Shown piece after piece: positions 26,447-39,436 of a stretch of DNA of 64,000 bases (positions within the stretch are counted from its first letter, which is position 1; the number at the start of each line of letters is the position of its first letter). A model generated the notes under the pieces. It saw nothing but the letters and a program-made list of their open reading frames with translations, was not told where the DNA came from and ran no database searches. The DNA is from Phorcus lineatus. Lineage: Eukaryota > Mollusca > Gastropoda > Trochida > Trochidae. Position numbers and translations under genes: made by a program. The DNA lies in contig OV121094.1 of NCBI GenBank assembly GCA_921293015.1, positions 36,516,054-36,580,053 on the forward strand. The letters are read 5' to 3'.

Positions 26447-27210
26447 AGGAGACCATTGTGCAAAGAACTGCACATATGTTACTGGTCTGTTGATTGCATT
26501 GATATTTCTCGATGGTGTCTATTAAATGTATAATCAAGCTGCGTGTTTGACAAAGTATTTTGTGGACATTATTACACTGAAACATTCAAGGCCAAATATT
26601 TCACAATCCCTTATTTCACGACACATCACTAATCAAAATTGAAGCTTGAATACAACGAGCTCCAAACGTCCATTTTCCACTTTGACAAGTGTCAGTGACA
26701 ATATGTATGCAATCCATGATAGGGAACTCATTTGTTCTTATCGATTTGGATAAAAGTGTTGTTGAACTTGAAATGACGTTTCAAATTTTAATACGATGGA
26801 CACTTTAAATATTTTTTCAAACCTCTCCAAAACTTTAAACATGCATGACGTGACATATTGAATTATAAATCTAACTAGTTGTAATAGAATGTATGTCATT
26901 GCATTGATCTTCTTTCACCAAAAGCATGATATTGTCATGAAATGAGAATAAGAGGTTCCTATCTCAGAATTACCAGCAGAGATTTGATAAACTCAATGAA
27001 TTGCCATGTCAGGAGTCATATTCATATCTTGGCTTTTACTCACATTGAGTAAGTGTTAAGGAAATTGTAAAGTTATGATTTTTATTATACATATATCATA
27101 TGAAGAAAACATCATATGACTCATATGGCGTACTATGTTATAGATGTTTCTACTAACAATAGCATTAATGACATTATAATAGTCATGTTTCATCAAAACA
27201 TGATGAAATG

Positions 27211-27336
27211 ACCATGTCATTGATTAAGAGTAAGATGTTTGCTGGATATCTTATGACACCAGAGAACTTGCATGAACTTAGTATTGTTTTGATTAGACAA
27301 GAAGCGATTGAAATCAATCTCGAATTGACAGGACAC
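27211..27336 (+). repeat. Dispersed repeat, copy 2 (pairs with 8796-8927)
   Basis: Collinear with 8796-8927 through ACCATGTCATT, GGATATCTTATGACA, GAACTTGCATGAA, GAAATCAATCT and GACAGGACA. The copy is followed directly by an ATTATTATT run, which could be a retroposon tail. The other copy lacks this run, so its class remains open. Confidence 0.65.
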
Positions 27337-28773
27337 ATTATTATTATTAATATTATTAGTGCCAATAAAGAAAATTAGCAAATTCGTTACTTTTGAGAGA
27401 TGCAATTTTGCCATGTTTACCCTTGTTCTCGTTAATAAAACAAGTAAAAATATGTACAGCAAAAATTAATTTCATTTTAAAATATACTGGTAAATACATA
27501 TGTTCCGCTTTATTATGATATTGTACAAGATTAATCAAAAGAAGTAGTGGTTTTGGAACATGATTCACAGCAGTAATTTATACCATTATCAACAAACCCC
27601 GGTATTTGTATACAAAACTAATAAAGTGACAACTTAATTTTTAAGAAAGCATTAATGATGCGTTAGTCTCTGAATTAAGGTTTTCTTATGAACAAGGATG
27701 CTCTTTGCTTATACTTTGCCTTTGACTGCCGTAAGCCGATAAACATGTTTGGATATTAAACACTAATGGATTGGACATTCTCAGCAAATAACTAACAGCC
27801 TTAGTATATTGTTTTGTCAAAATAATTTGAGATATATTGTTCCGTCACTTAAAGAGGATTTCTTGTATACACCTAAAGAGGATTTCTTTTTTTACACCGG
27901 ACTAAATAGACATGGTTGGAAACAGATGTCAAATTAGCCCACGTAAGAGTTGTTATCTGTCAGCAAATGTCAACATTCAGAGCAATGAATTTTGATAACT
28001 ATCATTGTTGTTTATGTATTGGACTTTACATAATCATATATCATGTATTTTAGCGTTTTTCTTATCATGGGCATGCTATCTGAAAACATTTTTTTGTTTC
28101 TGTTTTACATATTTTACTACCACAGTTAAGAAATCAATAGAGTTGCTGCATAGACAAAATGCAATAGAGAATTATTAATTATTGTTACATACAAAGTGTA
28201 TATTGGAAAGCCCATGTATATTTTACGATTTATACTGAAAAATAAATGATTTTTATAAGGTCAACGAGGACAATATACATTCAAGAAGTGTAGAAGCTAG
28301 CGCAGTTCAGATCTCTTGATCAATTTGATAGAGATAGCTTGCAAAGTTTGAAAGATAACCTCTGGACTAAATCACTTCTTTATGCTATGTTTAGTGACAC
28401 AGGCAGTGTAACAAAGTTGTTGTGTTGCACATAAACTGCGAATATGGTGCCAAGGAATGTCAAACCCCCTGTTATTTTGCAGGATATGTTATTGAAATAT
28501 TTCATAGCGAATGATCTTTGATAACACATAATGCCCATGTTCATAGAAGCACAGAAGCAAAGAAGGTTATTATTAATCTGTTACGGTTTGATTTGCTACC
28601 AGTTTTAAAAGCATTATAAGACTGTGCTATGTTATGTCTAATTTTATTGAATATTGACAAATATTGTACTAAACTGATATATCGTCTTTATTAATAGCAA
28701 CAGCTTTGATTTTTATTATCATAATCATGATACAGCAGTACTGATGTGATTTCCTTAATAGTTTTATTTCTAG

Positions 28774-28815
28774 AAAAGGTATATCCTGAAGTTATATACG
28801 TCGAACATCAAATTG
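28774..28815 (+). other. Very weak candidate exon
   Basis: A good pyrimidine tract ending in TTTCTAG precedes a short open segment reading KVYPEVIYVEHQI, followed by GTGTATG as a possible donor. The in-frame opening continues to 28934. No homology is recognised. Such a 42-bp match can easily be chance. Confidence 0.12.
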
Positions 28816-30422
28816 GTGTATGTTCATTTTTGCTCTTCACGATATGTCAGATGAAGAACAATAACTTCAAAGAGTTGTTTTCCCATGTTGAAAAGTTGTT
28901 TTTCAAACCAACTGTTCAAATTGGAATGGCATGATGCCCTGTACCAAGTGTAATAAAAAATGTGTTTTATTTATAGGGACGGTAAATCCTCTGTTTCCAT
29001 GGCATCTTTAGAGTTCATTATAAATCCATATATATATTATCAACATTATCGATTTTCAACGCTTTAAATAGTCACTTTCACATATCAAAGAAATATACTT
29101 TGTGTGCTTGATGTTGTATATGTAATGTGAACTAAGAAGAAATGAAAACAGCATCTAATAAAACAATAACAAGAGTATAATATTTCTATTTTACTGATAT
29201 CTTTATTTCAGTTTAAACGAAATAATGTATATAATTCTTTATTTCAAATACTTGTTTATTATTATTATTTTATTATTTGTATTTATCATTTTGTTTATTA
29301 TTAAATGTCCTTTGCATATAATAATCGTCTCAATCAAAATCCCTACTTTTAGATATGAAAAAAGCCTTAATCAAAACCTGTACTTCTATTGAGTAATAAG
29401 GCCTGAATCGAAAAACACGTCGTTTACCGAATTGCCTCATTTATACACGCAATAAGAGCATATGTTTGAAACACCGCAGTTTTACTTGTTTCTTGGTGAC
29501 AGTCTTCTTAAAAAAACAAAAACATGGCTTTGATATTTGCGTCACATGATTTAAACAATACTTGTTAAAAATACACATTGCGTTTATAGAAATCCACTAT
29601 TAAATTGATCGGGTATTGAATAGAATTCGTTCAAGTCATAATATTAAAATTTTGCAAAACATATTTCCTGCGTTTAGGTTCAACATGTTCAATTCTACAT
29701 AACAGGGAAGTGTTATTCTTTTAGAAGGCAATGCTATACTTTACTTTAAGTTCTTGTTAAAGATAATTGGGAACAGTCAACATCAGTTTCATGATTGTAT
29801 TGTTATACATTTTGTTTGCTTAAATGAATTAAATAAGTCGCAGTTTTAGAGAAAAAAAAACAAATGAGATAAATTAACATGGTAAACAAGTATAAAATTG
29901 TTATCCTAATCTTCAATAATACCAATGCTTGTACTCTTCCAGTATGAGTGCCCTAGTTTGTCAGTTGATATACCGTTGAGACGCCAGTGTTGAAAAATAT
30001 TCGACCCAAAGCGAAACAAGAATTTGTACTATTGCAGATATTGGAGTCTGCCGGAGCGCAATGATAATTGTTTTAATCTCAAGCAAACGGACTTATTAAC
30101 ACACCTAGATCGTGTTACATTACATAAAGTTCTGAGCAAATTAATAGAAACAGATTTTGATATGTAATGACGCAGTTTTAAATAGGAAAAGAAAATGCAG
30201 AATATATTGGGCTCATATGAGTACATTCCAGCGACATTTAATGTCATATTCGAGAGCAAACTGGTGAGGTTTGAATTTGAATTTAGGAGCTACCATTACT
30301 CTTACAAGCAACAGGTCACTTTTTTCATGGAAGTACTGATAAATTTGACATCATAGACTGCTTATTCCAGCAATCAAAAATTATTTCAGCATATTAGGAA
30401 AGTAACAGTGTCATACGTTCAT

Positions 30423-30724
30423 CATCCTCATGAATCAGCGTAATTGAATCTGCTGATCCAGCTATTTCCGTATACCCTGATATCCTTCGGGCAAAAAGCC
30501 TCGTATCGCTAGCTATCTAACCATATCGCATCCAGCAACAGCGGCACAACCCGGATGGAAAATGCAAAAGAGTAGCTTCACGCTCCTTAGATGACAATAT
30601 TTCATTGGCTTAAACAGGTGAGCATAGCCAAGAATATCAAGCCGCCAGCCATACGGAAGTTTTGGCCCGAAAAAGATCAGAGTATATGGATCAGCGGATT
30701 CAATTACGTTGATGAAGCAGGATG
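30423..30724. mobile_element. 302-bp MITE with exact 9-bp target duplication
   Basis: Inverted ends CATCCTCATGAATCAGCG and CATCCTGCTTCATCAACG continue inward through AATTGAATC(T/C)GCTGATCC. TACGTTCAT is duplicated exactly on both sides (30414-30422 and 30725-30733). There is no coding capacity. A 9-bp duplication is usual for Mutator-like elements, so a MULE-derived MITE is my best guess, but I see no transposase to confirm it. The central GCAACAGCGGCACAACCCGG is shared with the inverted copy at 46565-46884. Confidence 0.88.
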
Positions 30725-31254
30725 TACGTTCATTGGTAGATTAAATTAACATCTGTTAAAATAATCTTTTTAAGCAGCATTGCATAAAGAATATGTTTTG
30801 AAATTACACATTTCCCATGTCTTCATATCCATCCGTATGAAAACACTAAACTCTACACATCACAAACACGTTATGGATTTCCAGGCGATTCACCGGACAC
30901 TTTTAATCTAGACTTATTACTCAGTATAAATTGGAAATATTACAACAATACCATGTTTAAGCCAATTGATACAATTGGTTTATGTAACATGATAATGAGT
31001 TATTTGAGAAACTCACAAACCGTTGTGATAAATGAAGTGTCGTGGCAGATAGCACAGTTTCGAGTGGCATGGAAGAGCGATCGACCGTGAACAATTAAAA
31101 GATTAATTCACATGGAAAAAATCGTATACATTGCTTCTAACGTGTTTGCTATTCTTATCAATGTTTACTTTTTAAATTCATAGAAACATTATTGTAATTA
31201 GTCAGTTGGATTTAGGATTTAACAAATTGACTTAAGGGCTGATTTTTACTTTTG

Positions 31255-31420
31255 AAAGAGATTGTGGCAAGGTTTTGATATCTTCGTGTGAGATGCAATA
31301 TTACAGTTGCTTAAGAAGCATTGATTATTATATCTTAAGGATATTGTATGTGTTATATAAATTAATAAAAGTCAAAATATATCACTAGATGTGATTAAAA
31401 TCTGGTGGTACGAGGAATTG
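31255..31420 (+). repeat. Dispersed repeat, copy 1 (pairs with 39711-39876)
   Basis: About 165 bp is collinear with 39711-39876: GGCAAGGTTTT, CAGTTGCTT(T/A)AGAAGCA, GATTATTATATCTTAA, and CACTAGATGTGATTAAAATC followed by TGGTGGTA. Both copies are in the same orientation. No ends or coding capacity are seen. It is probably a fragment of an unclassified repeat. Confidence 0.75.
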
Positions 31421-32143
31421 ACTTTGTAACATTACTATATGTTCATATTTAACATAACTAAGGAGCATCTTATATCCTGGATGTCCAATATAAAGCTCTT
31501 TTCTGCCCACTACACATTTAATGAAACCTTTATCATTATTGCTTCAATAGACACATAAGCACTTCGATTCTCTTCTCGGTTTGGTGAATCCATTTAAATA
31601 TACCTACAATTCTGACATGATACCTTATGACACATCCGAACAAGACGAAACATAAATGGAATCATTTTACAAAGACCAAACTATATCAGTGTCCATAAGA
31701 GCCCTTAAAAGGACTTAACAAGTCAATAATTCTTACATAACCTACCCTCTCTTAGTTCATGAATTCGGAGCTCTATATTAATGGTTCCCCAGTAATCAAT
31801 AAGTTCTAATCAGGTTGTAGTAGAAGTGAACTTAAGATTAAAGCAGGCATAACTTAATTTAACATATTGACTTGCTAAAGCAGCATAACCTTCCAAGCTA
31901 TTATCTTTATGTTTGAAATGAGTAACTTGGACATTATTTTATATCGTATAGATACTGTAAACTCATATTTATCATACACTTTCATGAATAAATGAAATGA
32001 ACCAATAAAGAATGACTGAATGAAAAAGAGTTGTCTCCATGTTCTACTTTTATTTCCTCGTTAGACACATACACATATATACCAAGATGAAATTATTAAC
32101 CAAATTTGGATTAGAAAGTTGGTATTTTATCTGCACCCTGTAT

Positions 32144-32242
32144 TTGAAACTCCCTTCCAGCAACCCTGCGAGATGCACCAACCCTTGAAAACTTTAAAAC
32201 TAGCCTAAAGACATATCTTTTCAGCCAAGCATTCACTGACTG
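32144..32242 (+). pseudogene. C-terminal fragment of a CR1/L2-type LINE protein
   Basis: One frame reads SLPATLRDAPTLENFKTSLK followed by TYLFSQAFTD and a stop. This is the classic tail of CR1/L2/Jockey-like LINE polyproteins (W-N-S-L-P ... F-K-x-x-L-K-x-x-L-F). Only the last 30 or so residues are present, as expected for a strongly 5'-truncated insertion. The 3' untranslated part probably continues towards 32330, but no tail repeat is certain. Confidence 0.7.
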
Positions 32243-34302
32243 ATTACCACTTTAATATATGTTTAGGAGTATTCAGATGCTCATTTGCTTGGCGGCACCT
32301 TGTCCAATTCGTATTTCACCTGAAATAGTTTAGAAATAAAAATGATTATTTCTTATTTCTAAACAATCTCTTTGCTTTAAGTAATAAGGATATTTTAAAG
32401 AAATCTAATTTTGTCTTCATAAAAGGCAATCTGCGAACATCGAACAACCTTGAACATGCCACATGAAAAATGTTCTTCCTTTATTAATGTCATCATTTCT
32501 TTTTTGCTACTTGATCCCTCCTTTCATATAATATAAAATCAAACAGTAAAACAATAAGATATTAGTCAGACTATCTCTTTGAAAAATACCAATTTAAGCT
32601 TTTAAATACTGTCCCTTTTAATATATGTCATATTTGCCTCATTGTGTAGCCCGTTGTCCTTTTGTATTTCGTGCAAAAAGGCGTTAGTAAATATAGTTAA
32701 ATAAATATTTTTTAAAGAAAATTAAAGACAATATAGTGCACAGACAGAAGGAAAGAAATGAAAGCTCTTCTAAAGCTATTAACGAAATTGAATTTTTGTT
32801 TTATTCTATATATACTGTTATGACTCTCAATCAATCAATTTGCAATCATACTGAAATGCCACTGACCTACAGTACAATTTGAAACGAAATTAAACGTGCA
32901 ATCCTATCAAACATTGCAGGGAAGGACTCTTAAATCAACATAGCTGAATTTCAATGGAGCTTTATTGCATTAAATATCAAAGTTACATTTTTATGTTCCT
33001 GGTTGCAATTTTTCTATTACTTTTAGACTTAAAAGACAATCCAGTGCTCCTGTTACAAACAAATAGTTAATGATAATAGGGAGATTATTTTCGCATTTGT
33101 ATCTTAAACAACTGACGTCTAGGGCTCATGAATAAATCTTATAAGTACAAACACGGTTTCTGTTTTAGTTCAAACTCCCCTGAGAGTAAACATGCCGGTA
33201 GCATGTAGAACCCTTTGATTATTGTTGTATGGAATATTTTCTGAGGAGATCATTGCGTGAAAACTTTACATACAGTTCATGTTTATTACTATTGAGATTT
33301 CTTGATACGCTCAAAACAATTTGTAATCATTATGATATTGAAATGGTTTACATAATTCATTCACAGTTTTTCCACCGCAGACAATTAATATTTATTTTAC
33401 AATTACTGTTTATACCGCTATACATAAATAATTAATTTTGAGGCTATAATGCAGTAAAGATCCAAAAGTAAACTTTTTCAATTATCAGCAGATAGTTGGC
33501 AAACTTTATGCAATGGAATGACATGGAACCTCATAGAATAAAGGTTAAGATATTATTCTGGTCGTGTTTTTCAAGATTTTGACACTTAAACATGAATTCA
33601 GAGTAAGGGGTACGCTGAATACTGCACCCATATCTATAAGACATTGGTTTCTAATTAGACTCTGTAATTTCAATATCATATCTCCTAGAATATATTTTCG
33701 CACATAAAACGAACGAATTGATTGATTTTTCAAATGAAATAATTTCATAGGTTAAATTCATAATCAATCAAAGATACAGAAATACATTAAAAGCGTTATA
33801 TTCAGGAATGACGACAAACTCATTGGTCTATATACGGTGAAACCGCATATGTGGTGGATGGCCGTTTTGCAAGGGAAGAAACTCTCTGGTCAAGAGGTAT
33901 GTTGTCTGAATGCTTTGACGGGAAATTGACGCAGTTTCTTTGAAAATTGACAAATAAACTGGTACGTTCTGATAATCGTTAGTTTGTCAAAGAATATCGC
34001 CTTCATGTTGAAAGAAAAAGCAGTTTGAGCCAACTGACTTCATGTCATTGTACTAAGAAAATTTCAAGAAAATAACAATTTTCGATATGAACGGAAATAT
34101 GAAACTGGAAGTGAAAACGTGGTATAAACTAGTATTAAGAGAGATGCTATTAACAGGTGCTTAATATATAATTTTCCATCAACATTTAAGAATGCTGATC
34201 TGCATTTTATTTTTGGCTAGGCTAGTATAAATGATGATCATCTATATATTGTGGGGAACAAACATCAACAATTTAAATTTCCTGACCTGCATTTCTTTTT
34301 AA

Positions 34303-34322
34303 GAGAGAGAGAGAGAGAGAGA
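34303..34322. repeat. (GA)n microsatellite, about 10 copies
   Basis: A short GA run sits directly before the 17-bp minisatellite. Confidence 0.9.
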
Positions 34323-34327
34323 TAACG

Positions 34328-34662
34328 TGATGCTGAAGATGATGTGATGCTGAAGATGATTTGATGCTGAAGATTATATGATGCTGAAGATGATGTGATG
34401 CCGAAAATGATATGATGCTGAAAATGATTTGATGCTGAAGATTATATGATGCTGAAGATGATGTGATGCCGAAAATGATATGATGCTGAAAATGAGGTGA
34501 TGCTGAAAATTAAATGATTTTGAAAATAATGTAATGCTGAAGATAGTTTGATGGTGAAGATGATATCATGGTAAAGATTATGTGATGCTGAATATTATAT
34601 GATGCTGAAGATGATGTGATGCTGAAGATGATGTGATGCTGACGATTATGTGATGCTGAAGA
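34328..34662. repeat. 17-bp minisatellite, first block
   Basis: Tandem units of 17 bp on the theme GATGCTGAAGATGATGT, with variants ending ATTTT, TATAT or AATGA. The register is clear from the regular recurrence of GATGCTGAA. A 17-bp period does not keep a reading frame, so the minus-strand frame at 34510-34716 is not a gene. The block stops where an inserted repeat begins at about 34663. Confidence 0.95.
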
Positions 34663-34955
34663 TAATAATAATAATGATAGTCTTCTTATAACGCCCTGAA
34701 TCCATTCACAGTACATGCTCTAAGCGCACAATTTAGAGGAGATGATGTGGAGTCAGTGAAGACACTTTTGAAAAGATAGGTTTTGAGTTGATGTTTAAAG
34801 GAGGCAAATGTTTCACACTCTTTTAAAAATTGGGGCAGATTGTTCCAGGCTTTTGTCGCTCAGTAGGCAAATGTTCTCTCTCCAAAACGTGTCTTTTTAA
34901 CCATGAAGCAAGGTTTTGTTTTGCGAACGTACAGTTCTAAATGGTGAGTAGATTT
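34663..34955 (-). mobile_element. SINE-like repeat inserted in the minisatellite
   Basis: A non-minisatellite segment of about 290 bp starts with ATAATAATAATAATG. Next to this lies a module with TAACGCC...ACATGCTCTAAGCGCAC, matching the 3' module of the SINE at 23529-23847. A body containing GAAAAGATAGGTTTTGAGTT follows. The minisatellite resumes after about 34955. On the minus strand the ATT run would be the 3' tail. The body differs from the 23.5-kb copy but resembles that at 38086-38240. Confidence 0.6.
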
Positions 34956-35645
34956 TGAAGATGATAATGATGCTGAATAGCCTGTTATGCTGAAGATTAT
35001 ATGATTCTGAAAATGATGTGATGCTGAAGTTGATGTGATGCCGAAGATGATGTGATGCTGAAGATTATATATTTCTGAAAATGATATGATGCTGAAGATG
35101 ATGTGATGCTGAAGATGGTATGATGCTGAAGATAATGATATGCTGAAGATTATGTTATGCTAAAGATTATGTTATGTTGAAGATTATTTGATTCCGAAAA
35201 TGTTTTGATGCTGAAGATGATATAATGCTGATGCTGATGTGATTTTAAAGATTATATGATTCTGAAAAAGATGTGATGCTGAATATGATGTGATGCTGAT
35301 GATGTGATGCTGATGATGATGTGATGCTGAAGACGATGTGATGCTAAAGATGATGTGATGCTGAAGATGATATGATGCTGAAGATGATGTGATGCTGATT
35401 TTTTTTGTTATGCTGAAGATTATGTTATGCTGGAGATTATATGATGGTAAAGATTATGTTACGCTGAAGATTATATGATTATAAAAATGATATGATGAAG
35501 ATGATATGATGCTGAAGATGATATCATGGTGAAGATGATGTGATGATGACGATTATGTGATGCTGAAAATGATGTGATGATGACGATTATGTTATGCTGA
35601 AGATTATGTGATGCCGAAGACGATGTGATGCTGAAGATGATGTGA
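34956..35645. repeat. 17-bp minisatellite, second block
   Basis: The GATGCTGAAGATGATGT theme continues for about 690 bp with more decay than the first block, including partial units, a T8 run near 35400 and a sub-block of ATGATGACGATTATG. The 73-codon minus-strand frame at 35471-35692 is a by-product. Confidence 0.95.
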
Positions 35646-38600
35646 GGTAAGATAACTGCAAGATAGACATATTCGTTTTTCAAACATAACAAATGTTAAG
35701 TTTGCACTTCATTAATTTGGGTGAAATCTTGCCTGCTTGATTTTATTCATATGAAACGACTATGAATCCATAACTGAACTTAAGCTCAGTGGGACATAAT
35801 GGTACGATAGATCCGTCATTCTATATCATTATCATTATATGCGATGTTCTTAATTCGACTTTTAGCCCGATAAAAAGAGATACAATGTTTATGTGGCAAC
35901 TGTTATCCAACAATAAGACAAAACATAATTATCATCTCTCAAACAAAAATCATTCGTCGTGACAGCTTAGAAATTAGTTTTATTATTAGCTAGAACCTGA
36001 ATACACTGAAATCATTTCAGGTTTAAGAAATTACAGTTTGATAAATATGTCATTCTTTATTAAAGTAAGGTACGAGAAACCTCCAATATACTATGCCCTG
36101 TCTATTTATCAACTAACATAGCAACGCTGCCAAATCAAGATGGCATACACGTTTTGGATTTCCGGGCGTTAGGACTAGGACATCGTAACAGAGTTAGACA
36201 AATTACTTGGTACACATTTTGAATGTCAGAAGTATAAAATGTTATAAACGGAAACAATTCAAGGTCAAGGCATATAGCTATGTTTTCGTATTGACTAAAT
36301 ATTGATTTATGTTGAAAATATAATAAATATATATAAATGAATTCACATGTTGAAAAAATTACAGCTGACATGTTTGCCAATTCTAATCACTAGTTTAAAA
36401 ATATCAATTTAATAAAACAATATTTCATTTCTTAAATTCTCAGTTAGATTAATCTAATTTGGTTGTATCATTGTTGGTTTGGGTTAAAATTTTTGGCTTA
36501 AGGGAACAGATGAATTGTCAGTGAAGGCTAATTGTGCGATGCAATATTCCAGAAAGCCAAACTGGCACAGTTTGATTATTCACATGTTTTATGTCTTTAG
36601 ATCTGGAAATTGCATGTGTAACATCAATGAATACATCAAAAGGTTAAACAGATGTGACTTTAAACTGAAGGCAAGGGGAATTCGTTACAGAGAATCGGCA
36701 ATTCAACAAAACTACATCCTGTCGTCAAAACAAACATTTAACAAATGCATTAGCATATAGAAGCAGCGAATGTCGGAATCCAAGTATATAGGAAAACTAT
36801 CTAATGGACAACATTCGACTGTTTGAAAATTATCTATAAGAATGTCTGATAATAACGTAATTAAGTTAATAGAAAAATCTATGCTCCTTTATCTCAATTA
36901 GGCCCTTGCTTCCTTTATAGGCACATTAGCAAAATTATCGGCTTATTATCTTGAAAATATAGGCAAATATACTAATAAGTCATTTCTTTGAAATCTATTT
37001 ACGAATCATTACAATCAGAACGCATGTTTTAAAGTTATCGTAATGTCCTCTTCATATTCTAATTGCCCCAGGCACATACACTGGGATATTGACAAATGAA
37101 CTATGAATTAATACTTTCTTGGATTGTGGACAAAGAAGTCTTATCTTATGACAATGACTATAATCTGCCACTGTCGTTAAAAGCCTATAAGAGTACCATT
37201 AAGAAATCATTAGCAGTCTTACACATTTCATGTCTCTTGTGATGATCAATACAGTCTTTCCAAATCGGGTACATATTATACGTCTTTGAATTGATCTAAA
37301 CATCAAACACTGTTATTACCTTATTTAAATGTCGTCGGACATGTTTTGCTAGATGTACATTATTAACCTTTCCACAACAGAGAAAGTTTAAAGAAATGGT
37401 CACTCTTGATCCATTAACAGATAACAATCACAGCAACAATAAATGAAAGCAAAAATACGCTACTTTTCTTTGGATTCGACAGACTAATGGAAATAGCTTA
37501 CATTAGATTTGTATCGGTATGATAGTCTGCATTGATTAAGGACATATGTTTACTTTGGAAATATTGAAATTTCACGATATTGTCGAATTTCTTACTATTG
37601 TAAATGACTAATTGAGTAAGGATGTCAAGATTTGGGCTTCTTATTGCATTGTTTTAGAATAAGAAAATATGTGTTGTTGCAGCTTAAAATCTCAAGTCTG
37701 GATTAAGTTAATAGTTCTATAACAAAATGTGTAAGAACTTATCTCAAGTTGTTCTGAATTAATTAAGTCTCAATTTTTGCAATGCCATTTCATTTCCTTT
37801 CATTTACAACAGATGAAAGGCATTTTAATCTAAGTCGACGATAGTGTCATCCAGTCTATCATAATATTTCAATCCTTTTACTGCAGCCGTAATGCATGAC
37901 AAAATCGGTGTTTCTAGATATGATTCATTATCCCGATTGATGTTTTAACAGGCTGGCAGAGTATGTTCTTATAATTCAAGCTGAAGTTGGCCGGAAAAGA
38001 AGAGAAAAAGACAAGAATCTCGGTTATTAGATTTTAAGACCTCAGATGAGTCCCTTCTGATTTATCGAGGTCATAATAATGATATCATTCGTATTGCGCA
38101 GTATCTACGCCGTAAAGGTATGCCCAAAGCGCATGGCCTTATAGTATGTTAAAGAGGCTGTTGAGTTCATTTTTTAAAGTGCTCTTGTTAAAAAGATGTG
38201 TTTTTAGGTTTCTTTTGAAGCTTTCGGCATGTTACCATTATACATTCGAATAATCAGGAAAATTGAGTTTGCAAAGCTTGGATGCACATATTGTTGTGAC
38301 GTTTCTGTTTGTTTTGGTCTCTTAAAGCTTTGATATGTTCGTGATTATTATGATTTAATTTAATATTTTTCAAAGTAAAAGGAGAAAAAAACATTACCCG
38401 TTATAAAAAGTATGAACTTCCATACACTAAATCAAGATCCTACAACTGTTTTAACAGAAAAAATAATGTTAGTTTTATTTCCTAAACAATCGCGGCAGTA
38501 TAACTATAACTTGAACAATCCTATTGACAGATGATGCATTACACAGAGGTCTGTTTATCAACTTTTAAATAACATAACATTTCATTTTCCCATTCATTAT

Positions 38601-39429
38601 CAGATTTCTTGATTTCATAAAACCATTTGAAAATGCAAATGTTCATGTTTTCGCAAAACACAAAGAAGTATTTGTCCAATCATTATTTATACCGAGAACA
38701 TTAACCCCAGCCGATTCATAAACGGTTGCTTTGTAGTTCCTTGAAGAACAGCGGAAAATTCAGACAATGTTTGGTACAAATGAACTGAATTATAAGAAAA
38801 TCATATTGTACACTAATAGATGTCAGATAAAATTTTAGGAGACTGTTAACGTCAATTGGAGATCAGGATACATTAATCATAATTTAAACCCCGCAGCCTT
38901 TAAGTATGAATTATAAATCAAAATAATCTTTAAGAGCATCAGTTGATGTTGAGAGCTCCACATGAATTCCCTCTTTTATCTCAGGACTGAATCCCGCTCT
39001 TGATTCATAACAAATAAAGAACGTCTCATCTTATTTGATAAATTCCTTAAATTGCTCATATCATACATAATCAGTTTGTTGTTGAATATTCTTACTGACG
39101 CGTTATATGAACAACAGGCAGGCAGAAAATATTGTTTTCCATTAATATGTAATTGGATGCATAAAAAGATTACACCAATATGTAAATCAACATTCAGAGC
39201 CTTTATGAGATTTACACTGGTGCTATCCACTACTGTATATATATTGATTGCTACAAGTCCAATTCAAGGCATACTCAAATGTGATTATTACTCGACAGAT
39301 CAATTTATCAAACAACTCAAGAGGTTTTCTAAAGAATTAAGGTACGGATCAAGTTGTTACAGACTTTTTGTCTTTATGGAAGAAATCTGATTTTATTAAA
39401 AGAACAAAGATGACCCATTTTCTCCTGCT
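35646..39429. other. AT-rich stretch, otherwise unannotated
   Basis: The only supported feature is the SINE-like fragment at 38086-38240. The 112-codon frame at 39052-39390 and the frames at 36135-36380 (-) and 36515-36760 show no recognisable motif. The first is hydrophobic at its N-terminus but otherwise unremarkable and could be chance. Confidence 0.4.
38086..38240 (-). mobile_element. SINE-like fragment related to 23.5- and 34.7-kb repeats
   Basis: ATAATAATG is followed by a GCGC ... GGTATGCCCAAAGCGCAT module and then AAAAAGATGTGTTTTTAGG. The order matches the insert at 34663-34955, and the first module matches the 23.5-kb SINE. No target duplication is recognised. Confidence 0.5.
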
Positions 39430-39436
39430 ACATCAA

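Larger units (their letters stand above)
26447..30413. other. AT-rich non-coding stretch with one dispersed repeat
   Basis: Apart from the dispersed repeat at 27211-27336 and a very weak exon candidate at 28774-28815, nothing is supported. A short direct duplication (AAAGAGGATTTCTT twice, 27850-27890) and an ATT-rich patch at 29255-29280 are simple-sequence features. Confidence 0.45.
30734..34302. other. AT-rich stretch, otherwise unannotated
   Basis: Outside the dispersed repeat at 31255-31420 and the LINE tail at 32144-32242 I see no gene or element. The frames at 33229-33435 and 33545-33748 (-) have no recognisable features. Confidence 0.4.

Noticed and set aside
34510-35692. Minus-strand frames in the 17-bp minisatellite
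   Set aside because: They are Ser/His/Ile-rich by-products of repeat translation. A 17-bp period shifts frame in each unit.
39052-39390. 112-codon plus-strand frame with hydrophobic N-terminus
   Set aside because: Longest chance-like frame outside LINE remnants. No motif, no conserved pattern, and AT-driven codons.
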